This document shows positions 26,447 to 36,318 of a stretch of 64,000 bases of DNA, piece by piece. How positions within the stretch are numbered: the first letter of the stretch is position 1; every line of letters starts with the position of its first letter. The notes beneath the pieces are model-generated. The model was not told where the DNA came from. It searched no databases and saw only the letters and a list, made by a program, of their open reading frames with translations. The stretch lies in contig NZ_JBHTKL010000006.1 of NCBI RefSeq assembly GCF_042675915.1, positions 372,001 through 436,000 on the forward strand, written 5' to 3'. The stretch comes from Thalassobacillus_A hwangdonensis (GTDB taxonomy: Bacteria > Bacillota > Bacilli > Bacillales > Halobacillaceae). A program made the translations under genes and the position numbers.

Positions 26447-26980
26447 TTAAACTTCCTTGTTACGCAGCACGGTGATGAACCCATCCAGAATTGGGTGACT
26501 GACGAAGAACCCTTTCCGTTTGTAAAACTCCAGGGCATTGTCATTTCCATTGGAGACGAAGATGAAATGATCTTCAATGTCCTCGAAAGTCTTCAGCCAG
26601 TCGAATGCCATCTGAAAGAGTTTCGTCCCGATGCCGTATTGGCGGTACCCTTCTTTTATGTAAAATTGCGAGAGACAGCCGACCTTGTCACCCTCGACCG
26701 AATCCATATCAAAAAACGTCGCAAAGTCACTGGCGTAGACTGTTTTCGGATTAACGTTCGCATAGACGTAGGCTACGGCTTCCTCCCCATCCTTAACGAC
26801 GACGAGATAATTGTGCTCCGCTTTCTGAAATGATGGTACAAGTCTCGATTCAAAATTCATATCATCGAACAGCTCGGGTTTTATGTAGGCTACGGATTGC
26901 TGAAAATCCATCAATTCATTACACAGATCCTTGCAGATTGCTATATTTTCGTCAGCAATCACTTCATATGTCAGATTCAT
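26447..26980 (-). CDS. GNAT family N-acetyltransferase
   Basis: 177 aa. Acetyl-CoA motif QFYIKEGYRQYGIGTKLFQMA at about 105-125 (read as YRQYGIGTKL) and NGNDNALEFYKRKGF near the C-terminus. Substrate unknown. AGGAGG is 9 nt before ATG 26980; this Shine-Dalgarno forms the end of the last unit of a 21-nt tandem array (26990-27115), which fills the whole promoter region. Confidence 0.85.
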   Translation of the reverse strand: MNLTYEVIADENIAICKDLCNELMDFQQSVAYIKPELFDDMNFESRLVPSFQKAEHNYLVVVKDGEEAVAYVYANVNPKTVYASDFATFFDMDSVEGDKVGCLSQFYIKEGYRQYGIGTKLFQMAFDWLKTFEDIEDHFIFVSNGNDNALEFYKRKGFFVSHPILDGFITVLRNKEV

Positions 26981-26989
26981 CGTTGGTTA

Positions 26990-27115
26990 CCTCCTGTTAT
27001 TCTTACAACTTTTGCGTTTATTTGTACAAGTTTGCGGTTTTTTCGTACAACTTTCTTAACTTATCATACAAGTTTCAGCTTTTATTGAACAAAACCCTGG
27101 ATTTATCGAACATTT
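26990..27115 (-). repeat. Degenerate 21-nt tandem array, six units (TTGTnCRATAAA type)
   Basis: On the minus strand six units of 20-22 nt start at 27115, 27094, 27072, 27051, 27030 and 27009, each with a core near TTGTnCrATAAA and a variable A/C-rich end. The sixth unit runs into the AGGAGG of the acetyltransferase gene. The units contain stops in all frames. Confidence 0.8.
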
Positions 27116-27153
27116 AACTCTTCTCTTTCCCCCACCAAAACTCCTTCCCAAGC

Positions 27154-27188
27154 AAAAAAAGAGCCGACGCTCGAATCCGAACGTCGGC
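27154..27188 (-). terminator. Terminator of the permease operon
   Basis: Minus-strand GCCGACG / CGTCGGC stem with 12-nt loop followed by TCTTTTTTT. Confidence 0.85.
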
Positions 27189-27194
27189 ACTACT

Positions 27195-27299
27195 TTAACA
27201 GCACTTCTTCTCATCCTCCTGCTCGTCGACTTCTTTGATGGCGACGTTGCAACAGTCTTTCTCTTCCTTATTACCTCTAAGCTTTTTCAACCAGTTCAT
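27195..27299 (-). CDS. Small CC/CC putative metal-binding peptide
   Basis: 34 aa, highly charged, with two Cys pairs (about residues 16-17, DCC, and the final CC). AAAGGGGGTG is 6 nt before ATG 27299 and 11 nt after the permease stop, so it is cotranscribed. The vicinal Cys pairs suggest binding of a soft metal(loid), in line with the permease and its operators; this is inference. Confidence 0.65.
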   Translation of the reverse strand: MNWLKKLRGNKEEKDCCNVAIKEVDEQEDEKKCC

Positions 27300-27312
27300 A
27301 GGTTCACCCCCT

Positions 27313-28179
27313 TTAAATCAGATAAAATAGAAATCCTGACATCGTTGACATTACTAATACAGAGCCAACAAATGTGTACACGAGCTTTTTTTTGAAGATA
27401 CTGTGAAGCAATGTGACCTCTGGCAGACTTGCACCTGCTGAAGCGATCATCAATGCCATCACAGGGCCGAGCGCCATGCCCTTGGCAATCAAAATGTTCG
27501 ACACCGGAATCATCGCAGCCAAACGAATGTACAGCGGAATCCCGATGATTGCCGCAAGGGGCACCATCCACCATTGATCTCCTCCGAAATAAGTTGCGAT
27601 CCATTCTGTCGGAACTGCTCCATGGATGACCGCTCCGATAGCGGCTCCGATCATCAAAAATGGGAAAACTGTTTTCATCAAGGTAAGCGTCTCTCTCCAT
27701 GCTTGCCCAATGTTCCACCCTCGCTTATCGGGATGTGCGTAATTTTCGACCATGACGTTCTTCAATTGTTTTTCAAATCCAAGTGCATGAAGCAGGAATC
27801 CGATCAGTACTGAAAAGGAAACCGTAAGTATCGTATAGGCTAACGCAACTTTCCATCCGAGAATTGCTGTCATTAATGTAAGTATCGTCAAGTCAAGGAC
27901 TGGGGAAGCGAACAGGAAGATCATCACGGTGCTGAATTTGACATGATTACGGAGGAGATTGACGACCATCGGTATCGTGGAGCATGAGCAAAATGGTGTA
28001 ACAAAAGCAAAGCCGATTGCGATGGACGCACTGACCAATGGATGGCTTCGATCCATCAATGCTTCCATACGCTCATAAGGAATGAATCCTTGCAGCAAGT
28101 GGATGACGAACGTGATCCCTACAAATAAAGCGGTCAGCTCAAATGCGATACTGAAAAAACTTGATAATATTTCTGACAT
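27313..28179 (-). CDS. UPF0718/DUF318 (YraQ/ArsP-like) permease
   Basis: 288 aa, about 8 transmembrane helices, with the family's TPFCSCSTIP motif (61-70) and a mirrored second half. The family includes ArsP exporters of organoarsenicals and SO_0444-type metal exporters; most members are uncharacterised. The Cys pair in CSC is a likely metal(loid) site. It is followed by a CC/CC peptide and preceded by three identical-type operators, which supports metal(loid) efflux. Confidence 0.82.
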   Translation of the reverse strand: MSEILSSFFSIAFELTALFVGITFVIHLLQGFIPYERMEALMDRSHPLVSASIAIGFAFVTPFCSCSTIPMVVNLLRNHVKFSTVMIFLFASPVLDLTILTLMTAILGWKVALAYTILTVSFSVLIGFLLHALGFEKQLKNVMVENYAHPDKRGWNIGQAWRETLTLMKTVFPFLMIGAAIGAVIHGAVPTEWIATYFGGDQWWMVPLAAIIGIPLYIRLAAMIPVSNILIAKGMALGPVMALMIASAGASLPEVTLLHSIFKKKLVYTFVGSVLVMSTMSGFLFYLI

Positions 28180-28194
28180 AAATCCATCTCCTTA

Positions 28195-28212
28195 AATCAA
28201 CTTTTATTGATT
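28195..28212. promoter_or_regulatory. Operator copy 1, AATCAA-N6-TTGATT
   Basis: Perfect 6-bp inverted repeat between the promoter and the permease start codon, overlapping the leader just before the RBS. Confidence 0.6.
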
Positions 28213-28223
28213 AATTAGCTGAA

Positions 28224-28247
28224 ATTATAAATCAAATTATTTTGATT
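28224..28247 (-). promoter_or_regulatory. Permease promoter -10 with operator copy 2
   Basis: Minus-strand -10 TATAAT (28224-28229). Directly upstream is AATCAA-N6-TTGATT (28230-28247), perfect to 7 bp, occupying the -35/-10 spacer; the -35 itself is weak. This is the classical place for an ArsR/SmtB-type repressor, whose known sites have an ATCAA...TTGAT pattern. Confidence 0.65.
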
Positions 28248-28288
28248 AACTTAATCATAATTCCATAAATTCACAAAGTCAATCATTA

Positions 28289-28306
28289 AATCAAATATTT
28301 TTGATT
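28289..28306. promoter_or_regulatory. Operator copy 3, AATCAA-N6-TTGATT
   Basis: Third perfect copy, about 60 nt upstream of copy 2, close to the terminator of the sortase gene. Confidence 0.55.
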
Positions 28307-28313
28307 ATATTTT

Positions 28314-28346
28314 CAAAAAAAGCACAGAACCCGGTAGTTCTGTGCT
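28314..28346 (-). terminator. Terminator of the sortase gene
   Basis: Minus-strand AGCACAGAAC / GTTCTGTGCT stem followed by TTTTTTT. Confidence 0.85.
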
Positions 28347-28356
28347 ATTCCAAGGA

Positions 28357-29328
28357 TTATGATGTTTTCTCAGAAGGTTTGGATTCATTCCCTTCATTAT
28401 CGACGGTCGTTACATAATACGTGTATTTTCCAGCATCAGGATCAGAAAATGCCTTACGTTCATGCGCAGAAATACTTCCGACTTTCTCGAAGTCTTCACC
28501 GTTTTCACTTCTGTACACGCGGTACCCTGCAACATAATCTTCACGGACTGCATGCCAGGTGACAAATGTGCCATTCACCTCGACATTCGTAGGGGCGGCG
28601 ATTTCTCTCTTCTCTTTTTCCGGTTCTTTTAATTCGGTATAGACGACCAGACGATCCTGGTGCCCTCCTTCATCACGAATGAAATCACCGGTGCACGTAA
28701 TCAGATTGAGACGTTTCTTATCGGTTTTTCCGAAAATCTTTTCGATCGGTGAATTGTCCATCGGGTAACTTTCGAGTTTTTGGACGACATAGGTTTTCTT
28801 TTCACCGTCTTTGTCCGTAACAGTGATTTCATCGCCTTTTTTCAAATCCTTCAAATAGAAGAAAACTGCTGGTCCTTTATAGTTATCAACATGACCTGCC
28901 AGGACGGAGTTCCCTTCATTGCCCGGTTTCGTTCCTGGTTCGAACCAGCCCACTTTGCTGTCATCTTCCGGGACTCCCATTTCACCATTTTCGAGGATAC
29001 CGACATTTTCAATTTCTGCGTCAACGTCAATGGAAGGAATCTCGATGCGGGTCGGTACAATTCCTTCATCCTCCTTAACTTCTTTTTTCGTTACTTCCGC
29101 ATCGTTCAAATCTTTATTTTTGTTGAGGACGGTGAATTCACCGTCTGGAGCTTGTTTTTGATCCGGTTGTTTCGAGGAATTCAAATAAGAGGAGGAGTCA
29201 GGATCATCCACTTTGACTACCTGTGACTCTGATTCCGTAAGTTTGGCCCATACATTCGTTTCATAGCCGACCAACATCAAAGCTACGAGTCCTACTACGG
29301 TAAAATAGATTTTCCATTCCGCCTTCAT
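28357..29328 (-). CDS. Sortase (class F-like) with C-terminal fibronectin type III domain
   Basis: 323 aa: an N-terminal transmembrane anchor (about 8-22), a polar linker (30-90), the sortase domain (about 93-235) with catalytic His146 (LAGHVD), Cys212 (LITCTG) and Arg226 (HQDRLVVY), then an FN3-like domain (about 242-323, WHAVREDYVAGYRVYRS split). It should cleave a sorting signal and join the protein to the cell wall. ATG 29328 follows AAAGGTGAT; the GTG further upstream lies within the RBS. The gene just upstream codes for a protein with an MPDTG sorting signal, its probable substrate. An FN3 tail on a sortase is unusual. Confidence 0.88.
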   Translation of the reverse strand: MKAEWKIYFTVVGLVALMLVGYETNVWAKLTESESQVVKVDDPDSSSYLNSSKQPDQKQAPDGEFTVLNKNKDLNDAEVTKKEVKEDEGIVPTRIEIPSIDVDAEIENVGILENGEMGVPEDDSKVGWFEPGTKPGNEGNSVLAGHVDNYKGPAVFFYLKDLKKGDEITVTDKDGEKKTYVVQKLESYPMDNSPIEKIFGKTDKKRLNLITCTGDFIRDEGGHQDRLVVYTELKEPEKEKREIAAPTNVEVNGTFVTWHAVREDYVAGYRVYRSENGEDFEKVGSISAHERKAFSDPDAGKYTYYVTTVDNEGNESKPSEKTS

Positions 29329-29359
29329 ATCGATCACCTTTTCTTATATATAAATACAA

Positions 29360-29380
29360 GAAGAGAGGGCGCACCTCTCC
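29360..29380 (-). terminator. Weak hairpin between substrate and sortase genes
   Basis: Minus-strand GAGAGG / CCTCTC stem with 5-nt loop followed by TTCTTGTATTT. It may terminate part of the transcripts and so lower sortase relative to substrate. Confidence 0.4.
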
Positions 29381-29394
29381 TCCTGCTGTAAGAC

Positions 29395-30720
29395 TTACTG
29401 TCTGCTCGTTCTTCTATAAAGCATTCCCGCTGCCAGCAAAGCGAAAACTCCGAATGCTGTCCACCTCATCGGGGAAATGGAGCCATCTGCACTTCCACCT
29501 AGACCTGTATCAGGCATCTCTTCTGGCATCGTTTCTTCAGAAAATTTGTCCGGCATTTGGTGTGCAATCGCATCGCCTAATGTCTGGCCGATGCCGAACA
29601 TGAATGCATACCCTTCGCGGAAAGAATCATATGTTGCTTCATAGTCACCATTTACGTAATTGTCATACGTTTGCAGGACATCTTCTTCATGTGCCCAAAC
29701 TGCTTCTGTCGCTGCTTCTTCAGTAAGATTTCCTTCTGTTGCTGTTGAAAGGAATGCACCGAAGTCCTTAGCGAACATTTTCAGGCTTTCTTCCGCCTGC
29801 TTACGTGCTTCTTCATCTTCTTCCAATGTAGCAGTCACAATGTCTGTCTGTGCGTTAATGTGATCCTGCTGCCATACTTTTTCAAATTGTGCTGCTCCCT
29901 CTTCTCCATAAAGGGACGCAATGGTAGCTTTGAAATCTGCAGTGTGTTCGTTTTCCGCCCAAGTGACGAAATCGTAATCATCAGACTGGTTGTAGCCCTT
30001 TTGCATTTCCAGTACAGCTAGTGCAAAGTGTTCAGAAGCCAATGCATTCAAGTTGGAGCGCAAATCTGCAACGGAGGAATTCGCTTTCGTGTTCTCGAAT
30101 TTTTCCGGCATCTGTTCTGTGATTGCAGTTGATAGTGCTTTACTGATATCAAACATACGGCTGAATCCATCACGGAAAGCCTGGTAAGCCTTCTGGTACT
30201 CTTCATTTACATAGTGATCGAAAACATTGATGACATCCTGTTCGTGAGCCGCCAATACTTTCTTCGCTGCATCTTCAGGAAGCTTCCCTTCAGTTGCAGT
30301 GGATAGGAATGTACCAAATTCATTGACGAATTCTTCTACTTCTTTCTCTGCTTGCTTACGCATTTCACGGTCATCACTTTTAGCTGCTTCTACAAAACTA
30401 TCAGAGTAATCGTTATGCCCTCTGAAAATCTCTTCGAACTGCGCTGCTGCTTCATCCCCATAAATGGATGCAATCGCCGGGGTCATATCCTGCGCGTTCT
30501 GATCAAGCTTGTTCCATACTGCTTTCGCATCTTCTGCATCGTCATAGGATTTCATCAGGAAAGTCGTTGCCAACACAAAGTGTTCTGAAAGTAGCTGATC
30601 TAAGCTCGACCTCAAGTCTGTTGCTGGTGTTTTGGAATGGCCATCATGTGCGGATGCCATTGTAGGCACGAGCAGCATGACTGCCATCATAAGTACAAGT
30701 ACGCGTTTAAATGTCTTCAT
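29395..30720 (-). CDS. Cell wall-anchored protein with two internal repeats and MPDTG sorting signal
   Basis: 441 aa. Signal peptide (1-24, cleavage near ASA-HDG), two homologous helical domains (about 34-215 and 222-395, each starting DLRSxLxxL.SEHF and containing GTFLSTATEG/GAFLSTATEG and an AHExDV motif), then MPDTG (402-406), a hydrophobic helix and an RRTSRQ tail. This is an LPxTG-type signal with Met at position 1. Conserved His (SEHF, AHE) and acidic residues recur in both repeats and might bind metal; the function is unknown. It is encoded just before the sortase. Confidence 0.85.
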   Translation of the reverse strand: MKTFKRVLVLMMAVMLLVPTMASAHDGHSKTPATDLRSSLDQLLSEHFVLATTFLMKSYDDAEDAKAVWNKLDQNAQDMTPAIASIYGDEAAAQFEEIFRGHNDYSDSFVEAAKSDDREMRKQAEKEVEEFVNEFGTFLSTATEGKLPEDAAKKVLAAHEQDVINVFDHYVNEEYQKAYQAFRDGFSRMFDISKALSTAITEQMPEKFENTKANSSVADLRSNLNALASEHFALAVLEMQKGYNQSDDYDFVTWAENEHTADFKATIASLYGEEGAAQFEKVWQQDHINAQTDIVTATLEEDEEARKQAEESLKMFAKDFGAFLSTATEGNLTEEAATEAVWAHEEDVLQTYDNYVNGDYEATYDSFREGYAFMFGIGQTLGDAIAHQMPDKFSEETMPEEMPDTGLGGSADGSISPMRWTAFGVFALLAAGMLYRRTSRQ

Positions 30721-30951
30721 TTGTTTCCTCTCCTTTTATAGTTGTGATTGATGTGGTTGATTTTCGATTCACTAAGCTATCGGGAGAGAAAAAGATTTGG
30801 ATCACTATTTCTTCAATTTTTTTAGAAATTCTTTACTGATATCCTCTTTTCAGCTATAGGGCAGGAATACAATGGAATGGTAAAGAATTACATAATAGAA
30901 GAGTAGGAGTAATCCACTCTTATTTCTATGTGCAAAAAAGGAGACTCGAAG

Positions 30952-31056
30952 ATGGATAATTTGGCGAAGAAATTTTTACTATATACTGTTGCGACTGCCC
31001 TTATTATTGTTGTTTTTCTGTTGGTAATCGGAGTAATGGGTTTATTCAATAATTAA
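30952..31056 (+). CDS. Small single-helix membrane peptide
   Basis: 34 aa, one transmembrane helix (about 8-30). GGAG is 9 nt before ATG 30952. It leads a three-gene plus-strand group (lipoprotein, membrane protein). Unknown family; no promoter could be fixed. Confidence 0.5.
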   Translation: MDNLAKKFLLYTVATALIIVVFLLVIGVMGLFNN

Positions 31057-31072
31057 AACTAAGGAAGGGGCG

Positions 31073-31561
31073 ATGGGCTTGAGCATGCGTATGAGATTAT
31101 TAATAGCAATTCTTTTTATCTTCGCTCTGACAGGATGTATTGCTGAAGATTACGATGTTGGCGTTCCAACCGCTCACTTCAAAACAGATACACACTTGGA
31201 TATAGGTGCTCAAAATGTACAATTGACAGAAGCGAATATTGACTGGAGTTCATCTAGTGGAGAGGTCGATGAAAAAGTAGCAGACATTGAAGCGTTCGGG
31301 TTATCCCAAGAAGAAATAGAGGTTTTTGCAGAGCAGGAAGCTTCTATACATTTCACACCGAACAAAGAGAACGGTGGGGATATTTGGACGGACCCTGTAA
31401 TAACAGCTGCTCTATGGAAAAATGGAGAACAAATTGAAATCGATTTGAATGAATCCAGAGAATTTCAACTACCTCAGGATTTAGGGAATTATGTCTTAGA
31501 AGTCACGTTTACAGATGAAAGCAATACCTCTCAATATGTAGGGAATATGGTTGTTCAGTGA
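31073..31561 (+). CDS. Putative lipoprotein
   Basis: 162 aa with lipoprotein signal (hydrophobic core, ALTGC, Cys at about 22) and an acidic, beta-rich mature part, including one stretch WKNGEQIEIDLNES typical of Ig-like extracellular domains. No family recognised. ATG 31073 sits 4 nt after AGGAAGG; TTG 31079 or ATG 31085 are possible alternatives. It probably forms an operon with the genes on both sides. Confidence 0.7.
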   Translation: MGLSMRMRLLIAILFIFALTGCIAEDYDVGVPTAHFKTDTHLDIGAQNVQLTEANIDWSSSSGEVDEKVADIEAFGLSQEEIEVFAEQEASIHFTPNKENGGDIWTDPVITAALWKNGEQIEIDLNESREFQLPQDLGNYVLEVTFTDESNTSQYVGNMVVQ

Positions 31562-31596
31562 TCTGAATTGTTTTAGTTAGATAAAGGATGGGTTTA

Positions 31597-31896
31597 ATGT
31601 CAAAGAATACTCGACTGTTCATCTTAGGTATTAGCTTTCTACTTGTTATTTCAATAGCATTTGCCATTAGGGCTAATACAACTTTTTCAGAAACAGAAAA
31701 GTCAGAGCTATTAGGTTTGATGTTCTATTTTGGTCTAGGCTTTGTAATTAGTTTGATAGGGGAATTGTTAAATGCAAATAACAAAGCTAGTCCACCAAGA
31801 AGAAAGTATATCTTTTTAAGTGCAGGAGTTGTTTGGTTAGTCTTTCTGTTTGTTCTCTTTGGTGATACGATTTTACAATTTGTATTTGTCAGATAA
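31597..31896 (+). CDS. Three-helix membrane protein of unknown function
   Basis: 99 aa with three hydrophobic segments (about 6-23, 37-56, 71-93) and a short basic loop (PPRRKY). I chose ATG 31597, 7 nt after AAAGGATGG; ATG 31588 lies inside that RBS. Family not recognised. A terminator follows. Confidence 0.6.
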   Translation: MSKNTRLFILGISFLLVISIAFAIRANTTFSETEKSELLGLMFYFGLGFVISLIGELLNANNKASPPRRKYIFLSAGVVWLVFLFVLFGDTILQFVFVR

Positions 31897-31920
31897 GCTC
31901 TCTTTAATAAATACAGCGTG

Positions 31921-31951
31921 AACCCCTAAAGAAATTCCTTTAGGGGTTTTG
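31921..31951 (+). terminator. Intrinsic terminator
   Basis: AACCCCTAAAG / CTTTAGGGGTT stem with short loop followed by TTTGTTG. Confidence 0.8.
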
Positions 31952-31987
31952 TTGTTTACATTTTTTTGAATCACTGGTAGAGTATAC

Positions 31988-32017
31988 ATATCAAAAAGAT
32001 ATATATCAAAAAGATAC
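31988..32017. promoter_or_regulatory. Two abutting 15-bp inverted repeats before the PadR gene
   Basis: ATATC-AAAAA-GATAT (31988-32002) is followed directly by ATATC-AAAAA-GATAC (32003-32017), ending 3 nt before the AAAGGAG of the regulator gene. This is a likely autoregulatory operator; TATACA (31983-31988) may be the -10. Confidence 0.6.
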
Positions 32018-32031
32018 AAAAGGAGTTCGCT

Positions 32032-32589
32032 ATGGCTCAGAAAAATTATACGCAATATGCTTTGTTAGGTCTGTTAACGACCGGATACCATACTGGTTAT
32101 ACCATGAAGCAAATGATCGACGGCAGTTTAAATCACTTTTGGAAGATCAGCTATGGGCAAATTTATCCTACCCTAAAACTATTAGTTGATAAAGGATATG
32201 CAGAGGTCAGTGTTGCATCCCAGCAGGGAAAACCCGATAAGAAAGAATATTTTATCACTACGTCTGGAGAAGCGTATCTAAAACAATGGTTAGAGCAACC
32301 TGTACACGAACTTCCAATTGAAAAAAACGAATTGCTGTTAAAGCTATTCTTCAGTCGTCAACAGGATCACTCAACCACGATTACACAAATTGAAATTTAT
32401 TATGAAAAATTGGTTGAGAGATGCGACACCTACGAAGGTATTAAAAAAATGATTCTCGCAGAGTCCTGCCAACATAAGGATGCGCCATTCTGGATCATTA
32501 CTCTAGACTATGGGATCAGTACAACCCAAGCTGCAATGGAGTGGTGTATAAAGACAAAGGAAACATTACATAGTCTCAAGGAGGAATAA
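32032..32589 (+). CDS. PadR family transcriptional regulator
   Basis: 185 aa. The N-terminal winged helix (about 8-85, ALLGLLTTGYHTGYTMKQMI split, then SYGQIYPTLKLLVDKGY) and the C-terminal helical dimerisation region (Vir_act_alpha_C, 95-180) are typical of PadR subfamily 1. It is a ligand-responsive repressor, here probably controlling itself and the DUF4188 gene that starts 1 nt after its stop. Confidence 0.9.
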   Translation: MAQKNYTQYALLGLLTTGYHTGYTMKQMIDGSLNHFWKISYGQIYPTLKLLVDKGYAEVSVASQQGKPDKKEYFITTSGEAYLKQWLEQPVHELPIEKNELLLKLFFSRQQDHSTTITQIEIYYEKLVERCDTYEGIKKMILAESCQHKDAPFWIITLDYGISTTQAAMEWCIKTKETLHSLKEE

Positions 32590-32590
32590 G

Positions 32591-33073
32591 ATGGGTGCTG
32601 ACATATTCAAAGGTAGATTTACAGTAGAAAATAGGAATGAAGATGATTTCGTCGTGTTTCTGATCGGTATGCGAATCAATAAGTGGTGGGCAGTACATAA
32701 ATGGGTTCCTGTGTTTCTGGCTATGCCTCCTATGGTCAGAGAGCTTTTAAGTACCAAAGGTTTAGGATTCCTAAGTATGGAGAACTTTTTCAATCTACGT
32801 TCGACCCTCATGGTCCAGTACTGGGAGTCAGAAGATGATTTAATGAATTATGCAAAAGGCGAGAAACATTTGAAAGCGTGGAGGCAGTTCAATAGAAAAA
32901 TAAGCAATAATGATTCTGTCGGTATTTATCATGAAACATATTTAATTAAACCTGATCAATGTGAGTCCATCTATGGGAATATGCCAAGGTTCGGATTAGC
33001 GAAAGCTTTAGGACACAAACCTGTTACAAATCACTCGAAAACCGCACGCCAACGCCTTGAAAGTGCAAATTAA
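32591..33073 (+). CDS. DUF4188 (monooxygenase-like) family protein
   Basis: 160 aa dimeric alpha/beta-barrel-like DUF4188 protein: VVFLIGMRINKWWAVHKWVPVF (as FLIGMRINKWW and HKWVPVF) and YWESEDDLMNYAKGEKHLKAW are family hallmarks. Related proteins are linked to phenylacetaldoxime dehydratase-type and monooxygenase-like folds; no activity is proven. Translated with the PadR regulator. Confidence 0.85.
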   Translation: MGADIFKGRFTVENRNEDDFVVFLIGMRINKWWAVHKWVPVFLAMPPMVRELLSTKGLGFLSMENFFNLRSTLMVQYWESEDDLMNYAKGEKHLKAWRQFNRKISNNDSVGIYHETYLIKPDQCESIYGNMPRFGLAKALGHKPVTNHSKTARQRLESAN

Positions 33074-33103
33074 GTGACCCCAAAATAGAACTTTGATACA
33101 TAA

Positions 33104-33135
33104 GAAAAGGAGCTTGGATATCCAAGCTCCTTTTC
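33104..33135. terminator. Bidirectional terminator
   Basis: Near-perfect 32-nt palindrome with GAAAAGGAGCTTGG / CCAAGCTCCTTTTC arms between the convergent DUF4188 and camS genes. Confidence 0.9.
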
Positions 33136-33144
33136 TTTGCATCA

Positions 33145-34287
33145 TTAATACACATGCACCGTCGGTTCTTCGTCACCCGCTTTTCGGATGATGACACTTT
33201 CCGGCGTCTTGTCGCTCATGATATTGACCTCAACATTATAGTAGTTATCGAACATTTCCACGACGAGTCCATACACATACTGGGTGAACCCGATGACTTC
33301 AGTTTCGGAATTGAACTGGATCGGGATGTCGATTTTGATGCTTCTCAGCTGGTCTTCGACATAAAAACCGTCTCCGATGAAACCGGTGAAATCAGGGAAA
33401 TAGCTTGTGATTTCATTCCGGAATTCTTCCATCAGCTTGTAATCCTCAAAGTGATCGTTCCTTGCTTCGGATGAAGGGAACAACACATGCTTCTCAGGGA
33501 TGTCCTTCCATTCTTTAATGGACATGCTTCCGCCTTTGACATAGGTCTGGGACACGAAATTCCCCGGAACCATCGATCCTGAATCTTCTTCACGGTACAA
33601 GGCAATCATGATCGGCATGTCCTGCATGCCATCGATCTGACGTACACGCTGCAGGATCTGATCTGCATATTGTTTCCCCTTCTGAAGCATTTCTTCTTCA
33701 GAAATATCCTCATAATACGTCGGTCCACCGATTTCCGTCTGGAACTGATATGTCGATTTCAAGGCAAGTCCTAATGAAACACCCGCCACTTCCACAGCGC
33801 CTTCCTTGTTTTTCCGAAGGAAGTTCTGTTCAAGGACGTGGGAAAGGAATTTAGGATTGTCCCTCAATTCATCTTCAGAGGATTCATCTTTCACCTCGGG
33901 GTTCAGTCCCTCTTCCGTATCTTTGGATTTACGCTCCAGCCATGAATAGACAAGGTCAGAGTTCAGGAACTGACCGGCCTGGAAGTAATAATCATCCGGA
34001 TCGAAATATTCTTTCGAATGGCGCAGCAGTCCTGTTTCTAGTTCCCCGATATCGAGACGGTTGAATACCTGGCGGGTGATTACTCCACGCGCCTTGCCGA
34101 CTTTCGGTCCGTCTTCTGTCAAAATCATTTTATAATCGTCTTCAGCTATATTATATCGCGGTACAATCGCTGTTTGTTGATCGGTGTCATTCGCATCCTG
34201 TACGATTTCTTCATGGTTGTCGTAGGCAGGAATACACGCGCTCAGCAAGAGGAGAGAGACCAACCATATTGCGTGAATCTTCCTCAT
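33145..34287 (-). CDS. camS: CamS family sex-pheromone lipoprotein
   Basis: About 380 aa. Lipoprotein signal with lipobox LLSAC, then the CamS domain (YerH in B. subtilis). In enterococci and staphylococci the processed signal peptide is a sex pheromone; the mature lipoprotein's role is unknown. ATG 34287 follows GGGAGTGG; the GTG upstream lies in the RBS. It starts 12 nt after ligA and is the last gene of pcrB-pcrA-ligA-camS. Confidence 0.92.
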   Translation of the reverse strand: MRKIHAIWLVSLLLLSACIPAYDNHEEIVQDANDTDQQTAIVPRYNIAEDDYKMILTEDGPKVGKARGVITRQVFNRLDIGELETGLLRHSKEYFDPDDYYFQAGQFLNSDLVYSWLERKSKDTEEGLNPEVKDESSEDELRDNPKFLSHVLEQNFLRKNKEGAVEVAGVSLGLALKSTYQFQTEIGGPTYYEDISEEEMLQKGKQYADQILQRVRQIDGMQDMPIMIALYREEDSGSMVPGNFVSQTYVKGGSMSIKEWKDIPEKHVLFPSSEARNDHFEDYKLMEEFRNEITSYFPDFTGFIGDGFYVEDQLRSIKIDIPIQFNSETEVIGFTQYVYGLVVEMFDNYYNVEVNIMSDKTPESVIIRKAGDEEPTVHVY

Positions 34288-34299
34288 GTTTTCCACTCC

Positions 34300-36318
<2,019 letters not shown>

